The notes under the pieces were generated by a model that was not told where the DNA came from, searched no databases, and worked only from the letters and a program-made list of their open reading frames with translations. Shown here in pieces: positions 45,053 to 56,528 of a stretch of DNA of 64,000 nucleotides (position 1 is its first letter; the number at the start of each line of letters is the position of its first letter). Source of the stretch: Lactifluus volemus (lineage: Eukaryota > Basidiomycota > Agaricomycetes > Russulales > Russulaceae); the NCBI GenBank assembly GCA_022376515.1, contig WTXI01000092.1:62001-126000 (forward strand), written 5' to 3'. The position numbers and the translations under genes are program-made.

Positions 45053-46872
45053 TCATGCTTTGATTCTGGACTGGGCTGCTTGTGCTGCATTGACGCCCAT
45101 CCACGTCTTCTCGACGAGACCAAGAAGCTTTTGCATGTCCGAACTCCAGTCATTCATCACGTCTTCCGCACTGCGCTTGTTACGGAAGTTCACGATGCCC
45201 GCTGGTCGATCGATACGCGCCCACACCGTGCCCGCCACGACGAGTCTACAAAGTGTTTCCTCCGCTTGTTGGGGAGTTAGGTCAAGAAGGGCGGTTAAGC
45301 GTGCGAGGGTGATGCGGGTATAGTATTTTGCGATGACCCGGACATTCTATGTGTACACACGATAAGAACAACAGAGTCGGTACTAGAATCCGGCAACGTA
45401 CATGTTCTATTACCCGGGTATGCAGATCTTCCCAGTGTTTGTCATTCGCAAAGACTTCTGTTTCGCGCAAAAACGGCCCAAAAACATCGACAATGCCAGG
45501 CCACCGCATGAGTTCATTGGTGGTGAAGGATTTGATCAAGTTGCTAGAAACCAGTGAGCTAGTATATGACGATGCTTCGTAGAGAACGTACTATTGCACT
45601 TCCACCTTCTCGAGAGCTGGGTCAGCAAATAACCGATGCATCATATCGGACTGTTCGTTGTCGTGAGGAGAAAGAGCAACGTAATAAACGATGTGTTCGA
45701 GAGCCTGGGAGAGACATCAGAACCAAAGTGTAGAATAAGGAAATCGAAACACACCGTCTTCCCCTTGCCGTTAGTATCTTCCTTGATCGACGGTGTCTCC
45801 CACACTTTGTGGTAGTATTTTGCGACATCTAGATATGCATGGTGACGTAGACCATATTGAACCATCATATCATAAAATTGTAATTTGATGACCTGTGCCG
45901 CAAGATCTTAGAATGTTGTCGCTGCATCGTTTAGACGTGTCATACCTCGTTTTCTGGTTCTTTGAGGAACTGTTCATTGACCTTCCGGCTCTGCACTCGA
46001 AACTTGACCCATTCCGGCTCGCCGGCGCCGAGCGAACCCTTCTCGCCCTTTCCGGTCGTTGCATCATCCTCGTCCTTCAGTCGTGCCACCTCTAGAAGCA
46101 AGCGCATTTGTTCAAGAATGAACTTGGTCTTCTCGACGCGTTCCATTGAAGAGTACGTTTCGACCTGGAGGTCTGAGAGCAATTCGGAGGCCGTGATGAG
46201 GGAATCACGAGGTGGTGGTGACTTGGAAGTCGGGTTTTTGTATAACGCCTCATGATGGTGGGCAAGGGAGAGCGTCACACGAGCTCGTGGTGTTTCCAAG
46301 AACAGCTGAATGGGATGTATTTTGTAAGAATCTCCTTTCAAGCGGGATAGGATGACGCGGCGCACCTTGCCCTCCGTTACTGTCCGCAGAGTCTCGACCA
46401 ACTCGAGCCACCTTTCGACGCCGTCTCGTTGTTTAATCTCGTCCAACCATGACATGGCCAGCTCCACCATGGCTTGGATAGCATCTTTCAGCTGACCGTG
46501 TTTCTTACTCAAAGCGTTTATGCTCGAGTTGAGTTGTGCATAGTCTCGCGCGTCGTATTCGAGCTCAAGGATAGTTTTGACGAGTCGCGTTGTCGACTTC
46601 AAGTCGGAGCCCTGAGGATATGATAAATCAGACAAGAGGGTTGATGAAGAAGGAAAGACTGGGACAGACATTTCTTGCTTGCTTCTCAAGAACGAAAAGC
46701 TTGTCTAGTGCGTCTTGGAGTTTCCCAGCCTGGACCGAGCGATATCAACCAAGACGAGAAGAGAAGCGGAAGGCAAAGGGCCAACCTTTGCAAGTGCGGT
46801 AGCCTGAGGTATAACTTGATCTACTTGTGGTGTATAATCCTTCTGTTGGAGCTTTCCGGTGGCCTCCGACAT
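45053..46872 (-). CDS. rpn5: 26S proteasome regulatory subunit Rpn5
   Basis: PCI-domain lid subunit of the 26S proteasome. The ATG at 46872 gives MSEATGKLQQKDYTPQVDQ. Exons then read GKLQDALDKLFVLEKQARN, SDLKSTTRLVKTILE and LSRLKGDSYKIHPIQLFLE (the helical repeats), then MMVQYGLRHHAYLDVAKYY and IVYYVALSPHDNEQSDMMHR. The winged-helix PCI end is YYTRITLARLTALLDLTPQQ with FRNKRSAEDVMNDW. All splices join in frame. An in-frame ATG at 47013 would add about 47 residues; I prefer 46872 because the family starts close to the DYTPxVD motif. Confidence 0.93.
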
Positions 46873-47223
46873 GGTGTAAGAAGATGATAAAGTGATGGGG
46901 CGGTCATCACACTGACGCGTCCCTCTCTGGTTAGGGTTTCCTTTCTTGGCCGCGATCTCTACTGCTGCTTGACTTAACCACGTCTCGGATCGTCGTGTGC
47001 TCGGTGGTTTCATCGTCGCTTCAGACACCTCTACAATCGCAGGAGTTTCAAATGCATGAGATTCAGGAGTGTGATGTTCATAATTAAGATCGTTGCCTGC
47101 CAGTGCCGTGATAGTGTCCGACCGCTCCAGGGCCTAAGTGCAAAAAAAAAAAAGAAAAAAATAACACATACACGAGCAAAAAAATCATGAGCGAAACGAA
47201 AGCCATACAAAAAAAGCATAAAA
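46873..47223. other. Region between the LRR-like gene and rpn5
   Basis: About 350 bases: the rpn5 leader (in frame upstream, see rpn5) and the 3' flank of the LRR-like gene, with A runs at about 47140-47165. No separate gene. Confidence 0.4.
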
Positions 47224-49697
47224 TCATATACAGACAGGAACGATGTCGGTGTTCACTCTCGCGCCTGAATCCTGTGCAGGCGACACCTTTTCCGACCCGG
47301 CGGTCGTCTTCTCTTCCGATTCCACCACCACTTCCGGAATGTGGACTACGTTGACTTGAGCTTGGGTCACGTAGAAAGGCGTCAACTCCCAGACGTCTTT
47401 CATGCGTGCAGTGACGAAATTAGGGCCAAACAACATCGTTTTCCACGCGAGCGAAATGGCGCTCCCGACGATGGAAGGCACGTAGAATTGCGGGACGTAT
47501 TGAGTCGCTTTCGGTCGTTCTTCTTCACCTTCCCCGATGTACATCGTCTCCCCGACGTCCGGAACCGAAGGAACCGCGTCCACGGACTCGGAGACCATCT
47601 CTACGACCGCTTCGATCTCCCGCGAAACCATAACGGGCGATACCATGACTGCCACCTCGACCGCCTCCGGAGTAGCGTCTATCTCCTGATCGACGATAGC
47701 AGGCGTGGCATCGATAGCGATGGATCTAGCCGGCGGCCACGCAGAAACTCCCTTCTCCGTGGTTCGCGGTACGGCCTGCGTCGCTGCGGAAGTCATCTTG
47801 GGTGCCGCTTGCACGACACGATCGCGCATGACCGGCTTGGCTTCGACGCCCCTATCTACCATGAGTCGGGGCTCGGGTAGCTCCGCACGTCCAGCGACCC
47901 AGCGTTCGGTGAGACGGACGTCTTGGAGGTAGGGAAGCAACTCCGCGACACGCTGCCAGCCGAGCGCGTGCGTCTCGATATACCCGGGCCGATTCTTCTC
48001 GTGGAACCATCGCAGCGTATCGGCGTGTGGGGCGAGGTGCGACAATGCCAACGCGGCGGTGAGCGGTTCGCGCACCCACGAGTGGCCGAGGTGGACTTTG
48101 AGCAGCGTGCGCGAGGACACGGCGCGGTGCAGGTACATCTGCGGGTCGGCCGCGTCTCCGTCTACGACGACCGCCAGAGTCTCAAGGTTGCGGCAGCGTG
48201 CCGTGAGTGACGCCAGGCCGTCCAATGTGAGGTTGGGTGGCCCGTTGTTGATGGGGAAGCGCGCGGTAGGACAGAGGCGGACGATCTCCAGGTTGGGGCA
48301 AGCGTTGGCGAGCTGTGCCATGTCGGAGTTCTGGATGATGACGGATTCGGGGAGGTCGATGTCCAGTCGGGTAAGTTGCGGAAGGGAGGTGAGCGACTCG
48401 AGCGAGAGCCGGTGGGCAACGACCTCCGCTCTGGACGTCGAGCGCACGAGGTCGTTGAAGCGCGACGCGCCATTGGCCGATATCTTCAGCGACTGGAGGC
48501 TGTGCCCGAAGGACTGCGAAAGGAGGATGCACAAGTTGCGCCAGTCTGCTTTGTCGAATGGGTCCTCGATGACAAGCTCGAGCTGCGTCAACGGGCTGGC
48601 GATGCGCCGGAGGAACGAAACGATGGTGGAGACCTCGCCGGTGAGCTGCAGCACCCTGAGCGTCACAAAAGCGCCGATGATAGGGGAAGGCTCCTCGACG
48701 GGGCGTTGTTTCGACTTCTTGGTCGACTTTTTGATCTCCGTAAAGTCAATGTCCTCGCCGGAGAACACGCCGCTGTCACGCGACTGGTCCGAGTTGGGAG
48801 AGCAGCGACCGGAATCCGAGGACCCAACGCGCCTGAAGAAGTCGTCGACCGCCTTACCCGGACGACCTGAGAGATCCAGCTGCAGAGCGCGCAGCCGCTC
48901 GAGAGAGGACACCCAGCGACCAAGGCCGGATGAGAGAGCGCCGGGCGCAATCAAGGTAAGTTTATCGAGCTCCGTCTGCGGCGCAAGAAGTCGCGGGAGG
49001 TCGTCTGGGAGCGGTACGAGAGACGTCAGGGTGAACGTGGTAAGTTTTGTGCGCCGAGAGATATCCGCGAGCACGTTTCCCAGCTGCGGGATGCGCGGGG
49101 TGAGTTCAAGCGAGAGGTTTTGTAATTCGGGGTTGAGGAACAGGTGGATATGGTCGAGTCCGGTTGGGGTCTCGACGCGCCAGATGAGCGTGGTGAGGTT
49201 GGGAAGGATGTAGGTACGCGGGCGATGTTCGTCGATGATTGGAAAGACGGAAGGAGAGACGCTCTTGGAGCTTTCGTCGTAGGCAAGGCGTCGGACGCGG
49301 TCACCATACTGAAGAACCTTATCCCAGTGTTCTGGGGCTGGCGACTCGGCCTGTGCCCTAGCGTAAGGATGACCAGAGGGTCCAGCAAAAATAATCAGCT
49401 TACTAGGCCCAACCCAGGGCGCTTGGCCCGCTTAAACAGGTGGCTTGGGAATAGGGAAATAATGGGAACGAGATTATCCAGCTCTTTCCACAGTAGACCC
49501 AACCCTGGTTCGACCAGTGCCTTTGACACTCTAGTGAGTCTCGACAGCGTCTTCTTGCCATTGGGGCTGTCCAGGATATATTCCATTAATTTAGTAGTGA
49601 CCTCGAGGTTACGGATGAGGCCAGGAGCCTTAGGCGGCTCCTGCTTCTGTTGTTGTTGTTGTTGTTTTTGTTGTTTGGGGCCACGACGGGGAGCCAT
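47224..49697 (-). CDS. Leucine-rich-repeat-like protein with C-terminal 11-residue tandem repeats
   Basis: Two exons. The ATG at 49697 opens MAPRRGPKQQK with a short polyglutamine tract, then TRVSKALVEPGLGLLWKELD, a helix typical of F-box-associated fungal proteins. A 70-80-base intron leads to a long exon. Leucine-rich segments recur, as in fungal F-box/LRR proteins: LPNLTTLIWRVETP, NPELQNLSLELTPRIP, LTTFTLTSLVPLPDDLPRLL, LPQLTRLDIDLPES and CPNLEIVRLCPTARFP. A canonical F-box is not clear. After about residue 590 the protein changes to nine tandem 11-residue repeats (47563-47859), an acidic linker and a tail. A protein-protein interaction role, perhaps in ubiquitin ligation, is inference. 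Confidence 0.7.
47563..47859 (-). repeat. Nine tandem 33-base units coding an 11-residue repeat
   Basis: Within the LRR-like gene, 99 residues divide exactly into nine 11-mers: VDRGVEAKPVM, RDRVVQAAPKM, TSAATQAVPRT, TEKGVSAWPPA, RSIAIDATPAI, VDQEIDATPEA, VEVAVMVSPVM, VSREIEAVVEM, VSESVDAVPSV. Position 5 is usually Val or Ile, position 7 Ala, position 9 Pro. The DNA units have diverged, so the repeat is old and held by protein selection (inference). Confidence 0.8.
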
Positions 49698-50245
49698 GAT
49701 ACAGATGTCAAGTAAAGTGGCGGGGGCAACTCGTGAATACTCGTATGGTAAGGTGTGTGTAGGAAGGGAGAGCAGATATGGGGATGTCGCAGCTGGCAGT
49801 AGGTGATAATAACGGTGTACAGGAGGGGCACGTTGAGAAGGGCAGGGGTACAGGACGCACGGCATGCGGCCATCTACGGATGATGGATGCGCCAACAAGC
49901 CACTGGCAAGCACTCGCTAACCGTGGAATTAAGACGTCAGTCAGTTCGCGTTCTGGCCGCAGAGCACATGTCGAATTCGTGGCGAGCGCGAGGCACAACG
50001 CGCGGATATAGCGTTATTACACACAGCAACAGCCCAAGGTGACTTGCGACAGGGTCATGGTTTTCATGTTGTGCCGAGCGAGGCGTGCGAGACGTGCTCT
50101 ATGCACGTGTCTCACGTGGCCGCGTGCATATTCCACAACTGCCTGCAATACCGACTGCTTGTAATACCCGCACATACGCCGGTATGAATGATATATCAAA
50201 AGCCATGGAGTTGAGCGAGTGACATACAAGCACCCGCGCTCGATG
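49698..50245. other. Promoter of the LRR-like gene and 3' flank of sld2
   Basis: About 550 bases. No exon or repeat was recognised. Small open frames on both strands have no supporting motif. Confidence 0.35.
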
Positions 50246-51986
50246 TTATAGTTCACCCGTCTCCCATGGGACGGGTTCGCCTTCCCAATCATCCTCGGCC
50301 TCTGGGTCGCTTGCTTCTCCTATCTCACCCACGTCCCAAATGTCTCCGCCCCTCTGTGCGTCATAATTGCTCGTGCGTTCTCCGTACAAAACACCGCGTG
50401 CCATGCTGATATCGCGTGTGGTATGCACCTTGGACGGGGAAATCGCAAGCAGGCGGTGGAGATCGTCTGGGAGGTTGACCTCAAAGTCACCCAGGGTGTC
50501 TTCGTTCACGAGTTCTGGACTCGACGGTCGGTCGTGAGCATTGAAGTCAAGAATGGAATCCAAGTCATCAGTCGATGTATCTCTGGTGTGGCTTGTCTTG
50601 CGATTTTGCCAACCCCATTCACGGACCTTTACGTGAAGGTCTGTTCCACCTTGATCTTCATCACCCGAATCCTCCGAGAACTTTTCCCGTTTATGAATTG
50701 GCTTTTTTGTTTTTCCCTTTCCTGTACGTGCATAGGAAGAACTGCAGCCGGCCAGAGGTGGGGAAGGCGGTAAAAGGGCAGGGCGGTGATTAGGGTCGAG
50801 GGCACCAGGGGCGTCGGACTCTGTGTCAGCCAGCGAGCGTTTGGCACCTGTGATACCCTGTGGACCCTCCTCCATATAGGCAGGAGGTGTAGCGAGCATT
50901 GTTTTCGAGGAGCCAGTTTCTGATTGTCCCGCTCCGCCGAAACGATCACTCTTACCATAACGGTTGGAATACAAACGCTTCGCTGTCCTAGACTTGGACG
51001 ATGTGCTTTCTTTGTTGGAACTTCCTTCTGGAGCCTTCGTTTTGTAGGTCTGATGATCATCAGAAGGTGTATCAGAGCCCGAAGGCTTGGACATGCTCCC
51101 TTCACGTTGTGATTTCGAAAAAAAGAGTCCATGTCCGGTATTGTCAGGGCCAATTTGTGATCGGACGCGACTTGCCTGTGTAGTAACGTCGCCAGCTCCT
51201 CCCTCAAATAGGAGCTTGAACGCGCCGCCCTTTGGAGGGGGCTTCATAGGGGAATCAGCTACGAAGGAAGAATCGGCCTGCTCGGCAGCCGCCCGATCAT
51301 CAATATCGCTATCTTCCGCTGTGAGGGTGTTGAGCTTTGGAGCGCTGTCTAGAACACGCTGGCGTTTCTGCTTTACAGGTGAGGGGGAGACAGGTTCACC
51401 ACGTAATCGTTTCCGGGCTCTGAGAACGGTGTTATTTGGCAGAGAATGGTGGGGTGGACACGTAATATCGGTGAGAGTCTGAATTGGATAAAAGGGATCG
51501 GGTGACGGGGTGTTGGGTGAAGAGAGTACAGGCTTCGGTTTGGGCGGCGTCGCGAAGGGGTTAGCAGGACCAGAGAAGGAAAGGGGCGCAGCAATCTTCT
51601 GTCCACTCTTCACAGGAGAGAAGGGATTTGACAGAGAAGCGGTTTCTGTTTTGACTGGGCGTGATTTAGGAATGATGGATACGGTCGTCTCTGGCTTTGG
51701 GGTGCCGGAGCGTGGCGGAGTGGTAGGAGGAACAATTTCATTTTCAGGGAGCGATCTGGAGGCGTTTCCAAGCTTGGAAAGCTTTTTGTATAGCTTATAC
51801 TTATCAGCTACACTAGGAATTAAGTGATGAGCCACAGATGCGTTTGAGTGATCAGGAGAACGTTCGACTCGTACCGAACCCGGCGTTCTTAATATCATCG
51901 ACGGAGGGAGCACGATCGTGTCTTGACTTGAAATCCCTCTCGAAAGATTTTAATTCAGAGCGTAGAGAAGCTATATCGATGTTCAT
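50246..51986 (-). CDS. sld2: DNA replication regulator Sld2
   Basis: Sld2 (Drc1) is phosphorylated by S-phase CDK and then binds Dpb11 to load the replicative helicase in the nucleus. Exon 1 from ATG 51986 reads MNIDIASLRSELKSFERDF and APSVDDIKNAG. The splice across a 62-base intron continues VADKYKLYKKLSKLG, the conserved N-terminal Sld2 signature. The rest is a long, basic, disordered region with many SP/TP sites (PPTTPPRSGTPKPET, GEPVSPSPVKQKRQR) that fit CDK control. It contains GGAFKLLFEGG and AKRLYSNRYGKSDRFGG, and ends in an acidic tail (DPEAEDDWEGEPVPWETGEL). It lies head to head with the gene at 52066, only about 80 bases away. Confidence 0.85.
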
Positions 51987-52065
51987 GAGGTGTATGCAGA
52001 GTTGGTTGAAGAAGAGAAACGGACACGTGATGGGACTGAATTAAAACGGACCGCTCGGTAAATAG

Positions 52066-52323
52066 ATGCCCGTTTCGGATACCCGTGCCCGTGCCCGTGC
52101 CCGTGCCCGCCACACCCGCCAGGCCCTCACGGTCCTGACCGTCGTCGTCGTGGGCCTCATTTGTGGTTCTGTGAATGCTGATTTGGAGTATTTCTACAAG
52201 TATAAGTTACTAGATGAGGTGAGCTCTCAAACTGTTACTCTACACGTCTTATTATTTATTCTTCCTCTTCTTCTCACAGCCTTGTCCTTTTCTTGTCTCC
52301 CCTGCCATAAAAACCCTACTTAA
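52066..52323 (+). CDS. Possible small secreted or membrane protein (weak)
   Basis: The ATG at 52066 gives MPVSDTRARARARARHTRQ, followed by a hydrophobic segment (TVLTVVVVGLICGSVNA) that looks like a signal peptide or anchor, then DLEYFYKYKLLDE. A gtgagc donor follows at 52219, and a plausible acceptor lies at about 52279. The remaining sequence is short and runs into the leader of the next gene at 52392. The Arg-Ala repeat comes from four exact ccgtgc units (52083-52106). It could instead be an upstream open frame or part of the leader of the Pal1-like gene. Confidence 0.3.
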   Translation: MPVSDTRARARARARHTRQALTVLTVVVVGLICGSVNADLEYFYKYKLLDEVSSQTVTLHVLLFILPLLLTALSFSCLPCHKNPT

Positions 52324-52391
52324 TGAAACTCTCCGCGGGATTCTTTTTAACACATTTCTTCCGTCTTCTCTCCTAACCACCATCACTTCCA

Positions 52392-54658
52392 ATGGCCACC
52401 GGTGCTATATATCCCCCGCCCGTTACTTTCCCGACCTCGCAGTATTCTACTGCTTACCCTCAGGATGACCACCGTCCCGACTATCCCTTTTATCCCTCCT
52501 CGCAACCACCCCCGCAGTATACACAACGCCAGCAAATCTATCAGGCTTGGACCCCTCCCTCACACTACTCTGTGGACTCTTACCAAAATACTCCATATGT
52601 TCAGGCTCCCAGCCTACCGCCCATCATCACATCCCCCCCTCTCTTACGGCACTCATCGGGGGATGACCCCGCTTTTGCTCCTGATCCCAACGCCAATCCT
52701 GATCATTGGTTTCGCGGAATGGATATGCTATCAACCGCCCCTTTCCCACACTCGTATTCTTCCCCGGAACTTCCTCAGGGCTTTGTACCTCAGTCCGGCC
52801 CTGTTCCGTATCCACCACATCGTGCACGCTCTTATCACGAAGTCACGGCGATACCGTCACCTGTACCCCAACCTCTCTACTTCGTAAACTCTTCCCCCGC
52901 TTCATCATCATCTTCCGATGACTCGCCCGTGTCCAATTCACCTGCCTCGCGGCCTCCGCATTCATCGCCCCGTGGTTTGGACTATCCACGTCAATATTCA
53001 GATCCCTCTTTACGCTATATCCCAGCTACAGAGGCTTCAGAGAAAATTCCAGATCAAGTCCAGTTCCGTCCCAGCAATGCCAAACATCGTCCTAAACGCC
53101 GCTCAACTCATGCTGCACCACTTACGAATGTCCAAACCGAGATATCAGGTCCCGTCGCTGTCATACCAACTGTTCAGCAACCGACTCCACACGACGACAG
53201 GACTTCTCAGATGGTTATGTCATCGATGACAGTTCCGCCTCCACCCGGCCCTTCAGAACGCCCAAAAGAAGGTCGACGCAGGACATCGAGCCGACCTACT
53301 CCCCCTGACCTCGACTCGATAGACGAACTCGACGAGACCAATCCTCTTGGTTTTAATCTTCACCACAGGGGGCCTTACGAAGCTATAGCTGCCGTTCTTA
53401 ACGAAACTAATCCAATCGACTCTCCTCTCTTACGGGCAAAGGGGATACAACAACAGGTTTCTGCCAAAGCCGCTATTCCTCCGTCGCAACGCATTCAGGT
53501 ATGCCGTCCACTATTTAAGCAGTCGTGTCTTCATATCCTATCAGGGTGTGCCACATGCCAATTCCATGTCTCTGAACTTGCGACCAGGCCAAATCCTCCA
53601 GCACTCTATCTATCAACCGAGACCCCCGACTCACTTTCCCCCTGAGCTGTCACTTGCTACAAATCATCAGGATCGTCATATGCCTCCCCCACGCGTGCCT
53701 GCTGAGCTTCCAACTGTAGATTATGGCACTTCGACGCCACTGCGTCGCAATCAGACCCTTCCTGTCGCGAGTTCGGCTCGTGGGACATTTGAGCAACCTC
53801 ATCATATACCTCCTTCTGTGAGACCCGAAGTCCATGGCCATCAGCAACGTTCATACCCGGGCTCAAGCATCACCATGTCGAGTCTCAAGTGGTAACACCT
53901 CCCGAGGTCCCTCCCACCCCAGGCCTTGATGACCGTCTCTCGCGTACACTGTATCTTACCAACCCCGATGAAAGGTCCCACAATCCTGGCCATCGTTTGC
54001 ATGCTCCTCCGTTACCACCAGCATCCGAGAATATTTCCTCGTCACGTAGAGCACGGTCAGAGCAGTTCAGCCAGAATCATCTCGTCGGCGAGAACACGAC
54101 CCAACCTCAAGTCGTAGCTCCAAACACTACCACGCAGACAGAGGTCCACCGTCGAAGGTCTCCACGCAACTCCCTTCCTGTCGCATCGACGGAGCCTCGA
54201 CGTTACGACCCACCGTCTCAAACTTTGGCCTCCATGAATGTACAGCGCGCTGGGTTGCGGCATCTACCTCATCATCTCGTTCATCATCAAGCCTTACGCC
54301 GCGCCGTCTCCCGAAGAACCTAGTCATGCCAACGCCTCTAGCCAACACTACCGAGAGCAGCCCTCCGATGACACGGCCTCAAGGTTCTGGCTCTTCGACG
54401 GTGTCTTCGCCTCCAAATGGTGGACGACAATTGCTACGCAAGCGAAGTGTTCCAGCTGTCATGTCCCACCAACGCACCCAGGTCTCTACGCCGCCGGAGA
54501 CGGTGAATCGCGGAATACTTGCATTTTTGGGGTTTGGCAAGGGGTCGAAACCGACGGTGCGCGAGGTTCGCGTAACTGAGCCGACGAAGCGTGGAATAAG
54601 CGAGAAGCAGGAATTTCCGGTACGCGAAGAGCCTCGCAAGCTCACCAGGCGCAAGTGA
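52392..54658 (+). CDS. pal1: Pal1-like cell morphology protein
   Basis: Four exons (52392-53498, 53545-53817, 53868-54239, 54317-54658), all phase 0, give about 697 residues. The Pal1 core is in exon 1: PPDLDSIDELDE, then NPLGFNLHHRGPYEAI, then NPIDSPLLRAKG. Exon 2 begins GVPHANSMSLNLRPGQIL. The rest is Pro/Ser-rich and disordered. The C-terminus is GILAFLGFGKGSKPTV and a basic tail. In fission yeast Pal1 is a membrane-associated protein needed for cylindrical shape and linked to endocytic sites. The second and third introns resolve apparent frame changes near 53850 and 54300, so no error need be assumed. Confidence 0.8.
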
Positions 54659-55443
54659 ATAAACCAAGTTGTATCGTATCCCATTACGCCCAGTACGTTT
54701 CTATCTCTAAGTATATACCTTTCTCTTCCTAGCGTTGGCGGAGTTGTTAGATAAGGAACATGTGTCCGTATATTGACTGTACTGATAAAAACACGCTTTG
54801 CTTTGGCAATTGTCTCGGTACCTACAGTCGTCGTGCTTTATTCACAGAATGATGTATGTATTTTTTTGATTACAACTAGGAAAGGAGAATGTATAGCAAA
54901 AGTCTCGGCCGTAGACGAGCGGCGTTCTGAGCTTCCCGCGGTCGTGTTCGGTCTGACCGGTATATTGGTGATGGCGGGGTCGCAGCGTCCTCAAGACGCC
55001 GTTTTGTAACCAACCTCAGACAACAACAAATATACACATATGATTGCAACCAAAGGTGACCACTAGCAAACCCGAGAGATCAGAAAGTGTAACTTTCTGT
55101 GCCTGGAGGGTATCTTTCCGGGCTTGTACCAGGGGTTCATGTCATGTAGGTTGATGTCTGTTGGTGTTGCATAGATGGACAAGTCGGAGCCGAGCCGCCA
55201 TGCAGTGGCTTGTATGGACTCGGAAGTCTGCTCCTAACTTAGTCACTTAGTCAGACAGTAGTTATATGTCTCACTCATTTTTTTGCCCGCTTTCATTGAC
55301 ATTTAAAAAGAGGAGTTCTGTACCCTCAGTAGAAGGGAAGCCTGGTACAATTTGCGCGCATGATGGCGAGCGATATTTCCTCACCACAGAAAATCTCATT
55401 CCATGGAAAATGGTAGGAAGATACAAAAGAGTACAGCACGGAA
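54659..55443. other. Convergent 3' intergenic region
   Basis: About 780 bases between the 3' ends of the Pal1-like gene and sf3a2. No coding exon was recognised, and the open frames here lack motifs. Confidence 0.4.
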
Positions 55444-56392
55444 TCAGAAAGTTTGACGGAACATGAACTGGAAACTGTATTGTTTGGTGTCTGGATCCCA
55501 ATGTGACCAATTCCAGTAGCCTCCATCATCCAGCTCGTCTTCAATCTCCCGAGCTGGGATGCGGAACGCGATAGTCTCATAGGGCTCCGCAGCCACCTGC
55601 CGGGGGGGGGGTGTGGATGAGTAAAAGTATAAAAACGACATGGTAGGCTGGCACACGTACAATGAGATACTGATATGACTTGTTCGGAGGCTCCCTCTTC
55701 TGCTCCCAGGCGCTCATGAACCGCCTGCGCGGCACGACACCAGCCTTAATCTGTGGCAGGTGTATCTGCACCATCATGCCTTCCTTGCCAGCCTCGCGGT
55801 CGCGCACCTTGGTCACGCGGTAGCCCGGCCGACCGATTTTGAGAAACACCTTGCGCTGCACGCTCGATTGCTTCGGCGCCACCTGCAGCTCACCCTCTTT
55901 CATATCGCGCGCTGCGCGCCGCGCGAGGTTCGTCTGGTGTTTTTGCCTTGCGTGTGCGCTAGGTAGGAGCCTTCGTTCGTGTGCAGTGTTAGGCATAGAC
56001 GGCATTCGAGCGATCCGAGGTGGTTGCGCAGAATATATGGGTCCTAGATGCATACAAACGGAGATAGCGTTTTTTTTTTTCAATTTTTACATTCGGGTGG
56101 TGGAGTGAGTGAGGTTTCGGGAAGAATGACAAGTTCTGGGCCGCACCTTATTCAGGTCCACGACGCCCATGGCGATTTTCCGTAGACGCTCTCGTCGGTC
56201 GACGTTGGTCTCGGACGCCCCGGCGACACCACCTCCACCGAATTTGGAACCGACTCGATTCTGACGCAACACAAACGAAGCGTAATTAAACAACACCGGA
56301 AAATATGACGTGAGGACACTAGCGAACCTGGAAATCTGTATGGATAGATTAGCTACGCGCATGAAGCTTCTTGAAAGTGTGAACGTACCCAT
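55444..56392 (-). CDS. sf3a2: Splicing factor 3a subunit 2 (SF3a66 / Prp11)
   Basis: Component of U2 snRNP needed for branch-site recognition. The conserved N-terminus MDFQNRVGSKFGGGGVA is encoded by a 4-base exon (ATGG, 56389-56392), an 8-base exon (56328-56335) and a third exon from 56260. Then come RERLRKIAMGVVDLNK and, after an intron, DPYILRNHLGSLECRLCL with the matrin-type zinc finger (C-x2-C, then two His in SYLAHTQGKKH). QTNLARRAARDMKEGE, FLKIGRPGYRVTK, VPRRRFMSAWEQKREPP and AAEPYETIAFRIP follow. It ends QFMFRQTF with no Pro-rich tail, as in other fungi. It is divergent from rrp5. Confidence 0.93.
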
Positions 56393-56528
56393 TTTGAGAG
56401 GCTTTGAGTGAGTTAGTTGATGGAAGGAAAAGGAAAGAAAGTGGACACGGTGAGTGAGGTAAGCAAGACGATCGCGTGCATGATCAGTTTTTGGATACGC
56501 GCACCGACCATCTTCATTTCTTTACGGT
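56393..56528. promoter_or_regulatory. Compact divergent promoter region of sf3a2 and rrp5
   Basis: Only 136 bases separate the two start codons. Both genes act in RNA processing, so shared control is plausible. No TATA box is evident. Confidence 0.45.

Noticed and set aside
46873..47013. In-frame upstream start of rpn5 adding about 47 residues
   Set aside because: The family starts close to the DYTPxVD motif. The extension is low complexity and fits a leader better.
48059..49213. Plus-strand open frame of 384 codons
   Set aside because: It is antisense to the LRR-like gene, is Arg/Ser-rich as expected from a GC-rich complement, and has no motif or splice signals.
53830..54320. Suspected frameshifts in the Pal1-like gene
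   Set aside because: A 50-base intron (53818-53867) and a 77-base intron (54240-54316), both phase 0 with good signals, restore one frame of 697 codons.
54773..55009. Open frame of 78 codons after the Pal1-like gene
   Set aside because: No motif, no splice context, and it lies in a convergent 3' region.
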